A stretch of DNA of 63,683 nucleotides from an uncultured Lachnospiraceae bacterium (GTDB taxonomy: Bacteria; Bacillota; Clostridia; Lachnospirales; Lachnospiraceae). A model generated the notes under the pieces. That model worked only from the letters and a program-made list of their open reading frames with translations. It was not told the DNA's origin and did no database searches. Both the position numbers and the translations under genes were made by a program. Position 1 is the stretch's first letter; each line of letters opens with the position of its first letter. Shown in pieces: positions 35,120 to 43,285 of this stretch. The stretch is taken from the NCBI GenBank assembly GCA_910585825.1, contig CAJUEY010000014.1, forward strand, positions 1-63,683, read 5' to 3'.

Positions 35120-37594
35120 ATGAAGAAAACAATAACAAAAATTTTATTGGTATGCGTTCTGACTGCAGGGTTAGCAGTCAGACCTGCGGATACAGTAACG
35201 GTTTTGGCCAAAGACTGGCAGGAGCAGGTGACAGAAGACGGGTTTGCTTATCAAGAAGACGGAGACGGAATCGTCATTACCAGATGTGATAATACAAATG
35301 ACGCCGAAATTGTAATTCCCGAGAGCATAGACGGAAAAAACGTAACGGATATCGCATCCTCCGCATTTTATTGCCTTAGCAACGTGAAATCCGTCCATAT
35401 ACCAGACGGTGTGACGAGTATCGGATATGGCGCGTTTATCGGCTGCAGCAGCTTGTCAGACATGCATATTCCACAGAGTGTGGAAAGCATCGGCGGATCT
35501 GCTTTTGCAGGTACGCCATGGCTGGAAGAACAGTTAAAGCAAAATAATGGAATGGCATATGCCAATCAAATACTGATAGAGACAGATGAAAATATTTCAG
35601 GCAATGTAACAATTCCGGATGGTGTGACCGGCATCGGGGAAAATGTTTTTTCTAATTGCGGCAGCCTGACAAGTATCAGAATTCCGGATAGCGTAACGAG
35701 TATCGGAGAAGGGGCTTTTTCTGAGTGCAGCGGCCTGACAGAGTTGAATCTTCCGGAGAACATAACGAAGATTGGCTCAGGCGCATTTTGGGGCTGCAGC
35801 GGTCTGACGGGCGTAGACATTCCAAGCAGTGTGACGGAGATCGGAGAGAGAGCGTTTTTTAACTGCAGCAATCTGTCAGACGTGCGTATTCCAAAGAGCG
35901 TGGAAAGCATCGGCGGATCTGCTTTTGGAATTACGCCATGGTTAGAGGAACAGTTAGAGCAGAATGACGGACTGGCAATTATCAATCAAAACCTTATCGC
36001 TGCAGACGGCTTTTTTTCAGATAATGTTGTGATTCCGGATGGGGTAAAGACCATTGGAGCCAACGCTTTTAGCGAATGCGACATGACAGAAATCCATCTT
36101 CCGGACAGCGTGACGGAGATTGGATCAAATGCTTTTCGTTGGTGCAGCAGCCTGACAGATATCAACATTCCAGAAGGCGCAACAAGTATCGGAGAGGGCG
36201 CATTTTATGGCTGCAGCAGCCTGACCGGCATTTCTCTTCCGGACAGCATGACAGAGATCGGCTCAAACGCTTTTGGTGGGTGTGACAGTCTGGCGGAACT
36301 TAGCCTTTCCTCTGGTATAAAGAGCATTGGGGATCGGGCATTTTATGACTGCAGCAGTTTGAAAAGCGTCATCATTCCAAACGGAGCGGTAAGCATCGGG
36401 TACGGCGCTTTTAGCCGGTGCGAAAATCTGACGAGCGTGCGCATTCCGGGAAGTGTGAAAAACATCGGAGGTTCCGCTTTTGAAAATACGCCGTGGCTGG
36501 CAGAACAGTTGAAACAAAACGGCGGATTAGCCATTGTCAATCAGATTGTTGTAGATGCAGATGAAAACATTTCCGGCAATATTGAAATTCCGGCCGGCGT
36601 AACGAGTATTGGAGACGACGCTTTTTGGCGCTGCAGAAATCTGACAGGCGTTCGTATCCCTGACGGTGTAACGGTTATCGGAAATAGAGCCTTTTCCGGC
36701 TGCAGCAGCCTGAGAAGCATCCGTATCCCCATCGGCATAACGGTTATCGGAGAATTTTCCTTCTCTAGCTGCAGCAGCCTGACAGGCATCCGTATTCCGG
36801 AGGGCGTGACAGAAATCGAAGAGGGCGCATTTTTAGAATGTGACAGCCTGACAGCTATCAGTATTCCCGTCAGCGTAAAAAAGATGGGCGGCGGTTTGCT
36901 TTCATTTGCGTTTAGCAGCAGCCCGAAAGATGTGTATTATGGCGGGAGCCAGGAGCAATGGAACCGAATATGGCATGTAAGAAGTAATGAAGTTTTAAAA
37001 TCGGCGGCTTTCCACTATCATTCCGCCGGACCGGCGGATCTGGGGCTGGGGCTGAAAAATACCCAGTTCATTACCGCAAGCGACGTTACAAAAACTTACA
37101 GTGCAGAGAAATTTTCCATCGGCGCGAAATCCAGCGGCGGCACGGCTCTTTCTTATACGGTATCCAATCCAAAAGTCGCCGTGGTAGACGGCAGCGGAAC
37201 CGTTACAATGAAAGGATACGGCATTACGGATATTTCCATTACAGCGGCAGAGACAGGCGCGTATGAAAAAGCGCAGAAAACAATCCGGTTGACGGTAAAA
37301 CCAAAAAAGATGGCGGTATCCTCTGTGAAATCTAAAAAGAAAAAAACTGCTGCGGTGAAGTGGAAAAAGGATGCGAAAGCAACGGGTTATCTGATTGAGT
37401 GTGCAACAGATAAAAAATTCAAAAAGAACAAGGTAAAAAAAGAGATAAAGAAAAGTAAAACAGCAGCCGTGACCATAAAAAAATTAAAACCGGGAAAGAA
37501 ATATTACGTGCGCATATGCGCATATGCGAAATCCGGCGGCATAAAAGTACAGGGAGACTGGAGCAAGGCAAAAACGGTTAAGGTGAAAAAATAG
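35120..37594 (+). CDS. Secreted BspA-type leucine-rich-repeat protein with Fn3 domain
   Basis: This 824-residue protein has a signal peptide (about 1-30). About 18-20 BspA-type LRR_5 repeats (unit about 23 residues, pattern I-P-x-x-V-T-x-I-G-x-x-A-F) run from about 60 to 600, interrupted by three insertions with the pattern TPWLEEQLxQN. A bacterial Ig-like domain (about 650-730) and a Lys-rich C-terminal Fn3 domain (about 735-824) follow. Such proteins are usually surface-exposed adhesins. No LPXTG or choline-binding anchor is present. It may have been transcribed with, or from the same promoter as, the decayed paralogue upstream. Confidence 0.88.
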   Translation: MKKTITKILLVCVLTAGLAVRPADTVTVLAKDWQEQVTEDGFAYQEDGDGIVITRCDNTNDAEIVIPESIDGKNVTDIASSAFYCLSNVKSVHIPDGVTSIGYGAFIGCSSLSDMHIPQSVESIGGSAFAGTPWLEEQLKQNNGMAYANQILIETDENISGNVTIPDGVTGIGENVFSNCGSLTSIRIPDSVTSIGEGAFSECSGLTELNLPENITKIGSGAFWGCSGLTGVDIPSSVTEIGERAFFNCSNLSDVRIPKSVESIGGSAFGITPWLEEQLEQNDGLAIINQNLIAADGFFSDNVVIPDGVKTIGANAFSECDMTEIHLPDSVTEIGSNAFRWCSSLTDINIPEGATSIGEGAFYGCSSLTGISLPDSMTEIGSNAFGGCDSLAELSLSSGIKSIGDRAFYDCSSLKSVIIPNGAVSIGYGAFSRCENLTSVRIPGSVKNIGGSAFENTPWLAEQLKQNGGLAIVNQIVVDADENISGNIEIPAGVTSIGDDAFWRCRNLTGVRIPDGVTVIGNRAFSGCSSLRSIRIPIGITVIGEFSFSSCSSLTGIRIPEGVTEIEEGAFLECDSLTAISIPVSVKKMGGGLLSFAFSSSPKDVYYGGSQEQWNRIWHVRSNEVLKSAAFHYHSAGPADLGLGLKNTQFITASDVTKTYSAEKFSIGAKSSGGTALSYTVSNPKVAVVDGSGTVTMKGYGITDISITAAETGAYEKAQKTIRLTVKPKKMAVSSVKSKKKKTAAVKWKKDAKATGYLIECATDKKFKKNKVKKEIKKSKTAAVTIKKLKPGKKYYVRICAYAKSGGIKVQGDWSKAKTVKVKK

Positions 37595-37613
37595 TGGAAT
37601 TAGATAAAATCAT

Positions 37614-38068
37614 AGTTTGTCATTCTGGCAGCGTCGGTTATTCTGAACATCAATTTAGGGGATGATGAAGTTTCAATTGTACTGATCGGGGGCGTGGTCA
37701 GCGCAGCATACATTCTGAAACGGCGCTGCAACAAGGGATATGCTGACAGTCCAAAACCAAAGCGCAGAAAAAGCTTTTTATTTGGCATGATAAGACACAT
37801 GAATAACTCTGTTGACAGTTTTGGAAACGCTGTGGGAGACGCTTTTGCAGATTCTTTCACAGGTTCGTCGTCACGGGCGGCAGATGAAGCGAGGTACAGG
37901 GCGCAGCGGCAGCGGGCGGATGCGGAGGCCCGCGCCAGATGGGACGCTCTTGACCGGCAAAAGAAGGCTGAATGGGATGCACGTGACGCGGCTCTCCGGG
38001 GCAAGGATAAGGCAGCGCGCCAATACCAGAATCAGGCGGATTATTGGCGTGGGCAGGGCAGGCGTTAA
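37614..38068 (+). pseudogene. 5'-truncated membrane protein fragment with GC-rich tail
   Basis: An open frame begins just after a TAG near 37612 without any usable start. It reads as a hydrophobic segment (VILAASVILN, SIVLIGGVVSAAYIL) followed by a very basic, Arg/Ala-rich tail (RYRAQRQRADAEARARW). The only in-frame starts are a GTG at 37694, which lies inside the membrane segment and lacks a spaced ribosome site, and an ATG near 37790, past it. The tail is visibly more GC-rich than its neighbours. It looks like the 3' end of a transferred gene cut by a deletion beside the RiPP island. Confidence 0.65.
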
Positions 38069-38181
38069 CGGGGAAAAACTGCGCGCCTGTCCCTGTTTAG
38101 GACTATCTATTTCCTGACATCCCTTTTATCTGCCGGGAATGTCATAGTCTGCATGAAAGCAGAATCGTCAGACTTTTCAAA

Positions 38182-39819
38182 TCAATTCTGTTTTATACAT
38201 GAAACTTTTCCATGAGACAGACATATTGTTTTGTCTGTATATTCCAGAAATTCTTTTCGATGCGTTACAATAAAATAAAAATTATAGTTTGTGTTTTCTT
38301 TGATAAAAAGATGAAAAGCTTCTTCTGATTCACTGTCATAATTGGAAGTTGCTTCATCCAGTACGAGGAATTCGCCTTTGCGATTTAAGGCTCGCAGCAG
38401 GGCGACTTTCTGCTTTTCTCCACCGGATAGTTTTGTTCCGTCAATTCCGACCGTTGTATCATAATTCTTTTCCAGTTTTTCCACTGCTTTTTTGCAGAAT
38501 AAAGGATATTTGCCGGAGTCAAACGGCGTTTCTTCATCCAAAAGAATATTTTCTCTGACTGTACCCGAAAACAAATGGACATTCTGTGAAACGACACTGA
38601 TTTTTTTCCGATAGGCTTCTATGTTGTAGTTTTGAATTGGTATGCCGTCAATCAGGACTTCACCGGAAGACGGCTGGCATAATCCCAGAAGAAGATTGAG
38701 AAGAGTAGTTTTTCCGCTTCCGTTGTCACCAACGAACACGACCTTTTCCCCTCTGTGGATTTCAAAATTTATATTTTGTAAAATGCAGCGGTTTTCAAAT
38801 GTTACGGAAACGTCTTTGAATTCAATTTTTGAAATAATGCCGTTTGGCTCAAGAGTAGAATCATAATTTTCTTCATCTAACCCAAAAAAGCGCTGAATTT
38901 CCTGCAGGCTTGGTCTGATTTGTTTTAAAATAATCCGCAAATTCATAATAGCGTCAATTGGAACCAGAAGATAAGTAGAAAATGTAATAAATGTCATCAG
39001 GCTGCCAAAAGAAATTTGATCTTTCTGAATCAAAGCGGCGCCGGACAGGTACATTAAGTTGATAAAGGTAAGCTCTACGATCCTCATAACACAGTTATTT
39101 TTTGTAGTAAAAAGAGACAGGTTTTTTGAGGCTTCATTTATATTATGAATTTGTTCTCCGTATTCCGCCGTTTTTCTGGAATGAAGATTCCACAGTTTGA
39201 TATCAATGGCTCCGGAAAGAAGGTCGGAAAACCAGGTATTGTAGTTTTTATTAGCGTCCATTAAATTCTTTCCCAGTTGTTCCGATCTGGAACGCATCCA
39301 GGTATTATAAACAATCTTAAAAAAAATGAAAGGAAGCGTCAACAGGGCAAGGCGCCAGTTCAAAAAGAATAATCCGATCGCGGCGCCGATAGCTTTGCAG
39401 ATAATTAGAAAAAGCATGAGAAAATTGCTGCTGGTAATAGTCAAAAGATTATCGATATCGTAGAGCACATCGCCTGTGATTTTATAAAAACCCTGATCTT
39501 TAAAGTGGCGCGGATTTAATTTTAAGCCGTGGGATAAAGCCTTTATTTTTAAATCTTTTCCAAAAGAATTGCTTACCAGAATTTCTTGTTTTCTTTGAAA
39601 ATATTGTATGGCATTGTCGCATAGATACAGAAAAAGGAGCAAAAGGACAGCAGAAAAAACAACAGAGATATTGCCTCTTAAAAGTCCCTGGTCGATCATA
39701 AAGCGGTTCACAAAAGGCGTGATAATATTGACGAGGGAGACAAGAAGAGAAAATAGAATAATGGCAGCTATAGAAGAGGTATAGGGCTTGAACAGTTTAT
39801 AAATATTTCTTAGATTCAT
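38182..39819 (-). CDS. ABC exporter, fused permease and ATPase
   Basis: This 545-residue half-transporter has a six-helix membrane domain (about 1-300) and an ATPase domain (about 320-545) with Walker A GDNGSGKTTLLNL, signature LSGGEKQKVALLRAL and Walker B FLVLDEATSNYD. It lacks a C39 peptidase domain, so it would not trim a leader itself. It is divergent from the radical SAM maturase across a shared 180-base promoter region, so it is the best candidate to export the modified peptide. GGAGG precedes the ATG. Confidence 0.9.
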   Translation of the reverse strand: MNLRNIYKLFKPYTSSIAAIILFSLLVSLVNIITPFVNRFMIDQGLLRGNISVVFSAVLLLLFLYLCDNAIQYFQRKQEILVSNSFGKDLKIKALSHGLKLNPRHFKDQGFYKITGDVLYDIDNLLTITSSNFLMLFLIICKAIGAAIGLFFLNWRLALLTLPFIFFKIVYNTWMRSRSEQLGKNLMDANKNYNTWFSDLLSGAIDIKLWNLHSRKTAEYGEQIHNINEASKNLSLFTTKNNCVMRIVELTFINLMYLSGAALIQKDQISFGSLMTFITFSTYLLVPIDAIMNLRIILKQIRPSLQEIQRFFGLDEENYDSTLEPNGIISKIEFKDVSVTFENRCILQNINFEIHRGEKVVFVGDNGSGKTTLLNLLLGLCQPSSGEVLIDGIPIQNYNIEAYRKKISVVSQNVHLFSGTVRENILLDEETPFDSGKYPLFCKKAVEKLEKNYDTTVGIDGTKLSGGEKQKVALLRALNRKGEFLVLDEATSNYDSESEEAFHLFIKENTNYNFYFIVTHRKEFLEYTDKTICLSHGKVSCIKQN

Positions 39820-39866
39820 AAGTCATCCTCCAAAATTCTGAAATCGTATACTTTTTATTTTGTAAT

Positions 39867-39895
39867 ATTATAGAGAAAAAGAAAGAAAAAGTAAA
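39867..39895 (-). promoter_or_regulatory. Predicted promoter of the ABC exporter
   Basis: On the minus strand TTTACT (39890-39895) and TATAAT (39867-39872) have a 17-bp spacer. Confidence 0.65.
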
Positions 39896-39936
39896 TATAA
39901 AACATGTAAGAAAAATGACGATTTATGTAGATGTTA

Positions 39937-39965
39937 TTGAAAAATAATAAAAAATGTATTAATAT
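39937..39965 (+). promoter_or_regulatory. Predicted promoter of the radical SAM operon
   Basis: TTGAAA (39937-39942) and TAATAT (39960-39965) have a 17-bp spacer. The two divergent promoters lie about 40 bp apart in AT-rich DNA, so one regulator could control both. Confidence 0.6.
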
Positions 39966-40000
39966 ATTAGAAATAATATCAAAGATCAGGAGAGGATGAA

Positions 40001-41434
40001 ATGTCAAATTCAAAATCGATTATTTTTAAAACATATAAGACTTACGGCGGTTATTATGTTTATGACAGACATACGAATTCTGTGACAGCGTTAAGTGAAG
40101 AAGAGTTTGGGGAATTGCAGGCGGTGGAAAGAGGGGAGCTTTCGCCGGAGAAAAGCAAAACAATTGTAAAATATCAGCGGGAAGGAATGTTTGTGCCGAA
40201 TGTAATAAAGGAAATCCGCCATCCCCAGACAGATATTCTGGAGCATAATGCCAAGAGAAGGCTGCGCCAGCTGATTCTGCAAGTGACGCAGCAGTGTAAC
40301 CTGCGGTGTGAGTATTGTGCTTATTCGGGGATATATGAAGGAAACCGCGTGCATTCGGGGAACCGGATGAGCTTTGAGACGGCGAAAAGGGCGATTGATT
40401 TTTATCTGGAGCACAGCATAGACAGCCCGTCAGTAACAATTAGTTTTTATGGAGGGGAGCCGCTTTTAGAGTTTGAGCTGATCAAAAAATGCGTGAATTA
40501 TGTCAGTAAGACCGTAGAAGGGAAGGAAATACAGTTTAACCTTACGACCAATGGTACGCTTTTAACGGACGAACGGGTAAAATTTTTGGCAGATCATGGT
40601 ATTAGTATTTCCATTAGTCTGGACGGCTCAAAAACAGAACATGATGCCTGCAGGAAGTTTCCGGACGGGAGGGGATCATTTGATCTTGTTATGAAAAATG
40701 TACAGGATTTGCTGCGGGATTATCCGGAATATGGGAAAAAATCAGTGATGTTTTTTGCTACGGTAAATCCATATATGGATCTGGGATGTGTAATGGAGTA
40801 TTTTCATGCAAATGAAATCATCCAGGAACAATCTGTTGTCTATAATACAATGGTGGAAAAAGATCTGAAGGAAGAGGTTAGCTATCAGGAATCTTTTTTC
40901 CAAATACGAAAATATGAATATATGAAAGCGCTTTTTGCGCTGGCTGGAAAGTTAGATCCAAAATATGTGGATTCCATTGTGAAAGCATCCATGGAGCAGG
41001 CTAAAAAAGTAAAGAGAGCGCTGCATAAGAGGATAGAGCTTAAACCGGTGATACATCCGGGCGGTCCATGCATGCCGGGAGTATTAAGGCTGTTTATCCG
41101 ATATGATGGAGCGATGTTTCCCTGTGAACGGGTGAATGAAAATCTGGATTATTTTCAGATCGGATCGATAGAGGATGGATTTTATCTGGAAAAAATGAGA
41201 GATATTTTGAATATTGGAAAGCTGACAGAAGAAGAGTGCAAGTCATGCTGGAATTTGCAGCACTGTTCCATATGTTCCAACGAAATTGAATTTCACAATA
41301 ATAAAAGACCCGGAAAAGAAGAAAAACGGAAATTGTGCAGAGAGAAACAAAGAGAAACGGAACGGGAATTACACGAGCAGAGCGTATTAAAGGAATTTGG
41401 CTATAGAACAGAAACGGAGGCGGTGCAGGAATGA
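40001..41434 (+). CDS. Radical SAM peptide maturase (CcpM/CLI_3235-class)
   Basis: This 477-residue radical SAM enzyme has the 4Fe-4S motif CNLRCEYC (Cys99, Cys103, Cys106) and a C-terminal SPASM-type Cys set (PCMPGV, MFPCERVN, CKSCWNLQHCSIC) that should hold auxiliary clusters. The N-terminal 90 residues resemble a peptide-recognition region. It should modify the Cys-rich precursor at 42864, perhaps through thioether links. From memory it fits the clostridial 'Cys-rich peptide radical SAM maturase CcpM' family, an assignment that needs an HMM check. The ATGA overlap with the next gene indicates translational coupling. Confidence 0.88.
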   Translation: MSNSKSIIFKTYKTYGGYYVYDRHTNSVTALSEEEFGELQAVERGELSPEKSKTIVKYQREGMFVPNVIKEIRHPQTDILEHNAKRRLRQLILQVTQQCNLRCEYCAYSGIYEGNRVHSGNRMSFETAKRAIDFYLEHSIDSPSVTISFYGGEPLLEFELIKKCVNYVSKTVEGKEIQFNLTTNGTLLTDERVKFLADHGISISISLDGSKTEHDACRKFPDGRGSFDLVMKNVQDLLRDYPEYGKKSVMFFATVNPYMDLGCVMEYFHANEIIQEQSVVYNTMVEKDLKEEVSYQESFFQIRKYEYMKALFALAGKLDPKYVDSIVKASMEQAKKVKRALHKRIELKPVIHPGGPCMPGVLRLFIRYDGAMFPCERVNENLDYFQIGSIEDGFYLEKMRDILNIGKLTEEECKSCWNLQHCSICSNEIEFHNNKRPGKEEKRKLCREKQRETERELHEQSVLKEFGYRTETEAVQE

Positions 41435-42507
41435 AAAAGCTATTATTGTTTCCTTATCATCCGGATGTGGAACTGCTTGCGGAGAAAACGGAAGAGTTAG
41501 AAGACGTGTCTGTAGTGGGAGTTTGTTCTTTTCGGGAAGATGCGGCGGCGGCAGACGCGGTGAATCAAAGGCTGGGGTGTACCGGAAGTTTCACGGAACT
41601 GCTTGAGAAGTGCGATACGCTGCTTTTATTGGACGACTACAGGGAATCCAAAAAAGAAAAATATTATGAGGTGATCCGATCGGCGTCAGATGCAGGAAAA
41701 CAAATTATGATAACGCCGATTATGGCAAAGCAGCTAAATCTTTCGGAGTATCAGGGGCAATATACCATTTTACAGACTATACCGAAAAATGATCTTGTTA
41801 AGGGAAAAAAAGAGATAAGACAGGCAAGGAAAAAATATACAATAGAAACGCCGATTATCGTTGTTTTTGGAATGGGACAAAACTGCTGTAAGTTTGAAAA
41901 TCAGATTCTGCTGAAATCCATTTTAGATAAAGAAGGATATAAGGCTGGATGGATATCGTCAAATCCGCTGGGAGCGTTGTTCGGCGGTTATACGATGCCG
42001 GAGTTTCTCTATGACAGGCAGCTGGCGTTTGAGGAAAAAGTGATTCGGTTCAACCAATTTGTATATCAGCTTTCCATTGCAGAAAAACCGGATGTGTTTG
42101 TGATAGGGATTCCGGAAGGAATATCGGAATTTTCAACCCATGAATACAATCATTTTGCAGAATATCCGTTGGTAATTGGAAGCGCGGTATCGGTGGATAG
42201 CGCCGTGCTGTGTACTTATTTTATGTCAAAGCTGGATCTGGAAGGGATGAAAGAGATAAGTTTACATTGCAGAGAAAGGTTTGGATTCCCTGTACATGCG
42301 GCGTCGATCGGAAGGACGGCTTTTGAAAAGAAATCAGAGAATAAGCGGATGGCTTATCTGTTTCTTGAAGAGGAATATCTGCAGAAGCATTATGAAGCTT
42401 TGCCGGATCAGCCGGAGGTTTATGCCGGGGTATGGGAGACGGAAAAGATGACAAAAGCAATACATATCATTTTGAACAGGCTGCAGGGAAATCCGGACGC
42501 CATATAA
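41431..42507 (+). CDS. Peptide maturation system protein (TIGR04066-like)
   Basis: This 358-residue cytoplasmic protein has two Rossmann-like halves. The first (about 1-125) has an NAD- or nucleotide-type beta-alpha pattern. The second starts VVFGMGQNCCKFENQILLKSI, where a P-loop would normally sit, but the GK(S/T) residues are missing. It overlaps the radical SAM gene by four bases. I recall a TIGRFAM 'peptide maturation system' family that always accompanies CLI_3235-type clusters, and this protein fits by length and position. Its activity is unknown. Confidence 0.75.
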   Translation: MKKLLLFPYHPDVELLAEKTEELEDVSVVGVCSFREDAAAADAVNQRLGCTGSFTELLEKCDTLLLLDDYRESKKEKYYEVIRSASDAGKQIMITPIMAKQLNLSEYQGQYTILQTIPKNDLVKGKKEIRQARKKYTIETPIIVVFGMGQNCCKFENQILLKSILDKEGYKAGWISSNPLGALFGGYTMPEFLYDRQLAFEEKVIRFNQFVYQLSIAEKPDVFVIGIPEGISEFSTHEYNHFAEYPLVIGSAVSVDSAVLCTYFMSKLDLEGMKEISLHCRERFGFPVHAASIGRTAFEKKSENKRMAYLFLEEEYLQKHYEALPDQPEVYAGVWETEKMTKAIHIILNRLQGNPDAI

Positions 42508-42521
42508 AGGGAGGGGAAAAC

Positions 42522-42818
42522 GTGGAGGATAGTTTAAGGGATTGTTCCAAAGGAGAGCAATATGCTGGATATAGAAAGAGCGATCTGACAGAGATGATTC
42601 AAAAAATTGTATATGAAGTAACGCAGATTTGGGTGGATTCTGAGAAAACAAATTTGCTGGATACGAAGCTGGGAATTTGCCCGGAGGATTTTCTTTATAT
42701 TTTTGATTTGTTGGAGAAAAAACTTCATGTTCCGGCGGCGGATATTTTGATCGGACGATCATACCGCGTCATGGAAATGGATGCGATGAGCGGGGCGCTG
42801 CTGGAATTGTTGGAATAA
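42522..42818 (+). CDS. Acyl-carrier-related protein of the peptide maturation system
   Basis: This 98-residue protein starts at a GTG (42522) preceded by GGGAGGGG. From about residue 20 it resembles an acyl carrier protein: helix 1 around TEMIQKIVYEV, then LLDTKLGICPEDFLYIFDLLEKKLHV in place of the DSL helix. The phosphopantetheine Ser is absent (CPEDF stands where GADSL would be), so it probably does not carry a thioester. It may act as a docking or scaffold protein. Related short ACP-like proteins are part of the CLI_3235-type clusters as I recall them. Confidence 0.72.
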   Translation: MEDSLRDCSKGEQYAGYRKSDLTEMIQKIVYEVTQIWVDSEKTNLLDTKLGICPEDFLYIFDLLEKKLHVPAADILIGRSYRVMEMDAMSGALLELLE

Positions 42819-42863
42819 GGCGTACCATACACCGTACAGTATTTAGGCAGGAGGAATGAACCT

Positions 42864-43061
42864 ATGAAAAAATTAAATAAGAACTTTCAGGAACAGAGGA
42901 AAAGTGTTGAGGCGATGATGAGTGTGTGTGCAAATAATACTTGTGTTTGCGATTATCCGGATACGTGTAATTGCAATTCCACTTCGGCAGATTATAATCC
43001 GAGGAAGAATATGTATAATTCACTCAAAAGCCATGTTGATCAACATCTGAAAAAAATTTAA
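42864..43061 (+). CDS. Cys-rich RiPP precursor peptide (CLI_3235-class bacteriocin-like)
   Basis: This 65-residue peptide starts MKKLNKNFQEQRKSVEAM, a charged leader-like stretch. Five Cys (22, 27, 29, 35, 37) lie within a 16-residue window in the pattern C-x4-C-x-C-x5-C-x-C, followed by a hydrophilic tail rich in Asn, Ser and Lys. All Cys are confined to this core. It sits right after three maturation genes and has its own GGAGG site 46 bases downstream of the ACP-like gene. The final product may be a bacteriocin or signal, and the leader cleavage site is unknown. The last 9 bases of the gene are repeated upstream of the second permease. Confidence 0.88.
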   Translation: MKKLNKNFQEQRKSVEAMMSVCANNTCVCDYPDTCNCNSTSADYNPRKNMYNSLKSHVDQHLKKI

Positions 43062-43069
43062 AGTATACC

Positions 43070-43125
43070 TTAAGAGACCGCTCCATAGGAGCGCGTCATA
43101 CTGGGATGCCCGGAGGGTATATGTT
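43070..43125 (+). repeat. Divergent member of the dispersed hairpin element, absent from the duplicate
   Basis: CGCTCC/GGAGCG forms a 6-bp stem (43079-43093). It is followed by the GGGATGCCCGGAGGGT stretch that is shared exactly with the third unit of the 16877 array. The duplicated sequence upstream of the second permease (from 44838) lacks these roughly 55 bases. Confidence 0.7.
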
Positions 43126-43214
43126 ATGAAAACATTCCAAAAGAGCAAGTTATAATGGCGGCCCAGAGGATATCATTTATTTAAAATTAAGAAATCTGTA
43201 TGGTGTTATGGATA

Positions 43215-43239
43215 AGGAGGTCTGCACTTTAGACCTCCT
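43215..43239 (+). promoter_or_regulatory. Conserved leader hairpin upstream of permease 1
   Basis: AGGAGGTCT (43215-43223) and AGACCTCCT (43231-43239) form a perfect 9-bp stem with a 7-base loop. It hides a GGAGG sequence and lies about 46 bases before the start. No T-tract follows. An identical stem is at 44930-44954 before permease 2, with one loop change. Confidence 0.75.
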
Positions 43240-43285
43240 GCTTGATGAAAGAAATCATACTTTGTAAGAAAGGCGGTGTGTGTTT

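Noticed and set aside
38182..39819. Peptidase-containing (C39) bacteriocin exporter
   Set aside because: The protein begins directly with the membrane domain, so no leader-cutting domain is present.
41431..42507. P-loop ATPase call for the peptide maturation protein
   Set aside because: The GMGQNCCKFENQ loop resembles a P-loop by place but lacks the GK(S/T) residues, so nucleotide hydrolysis is not supported.
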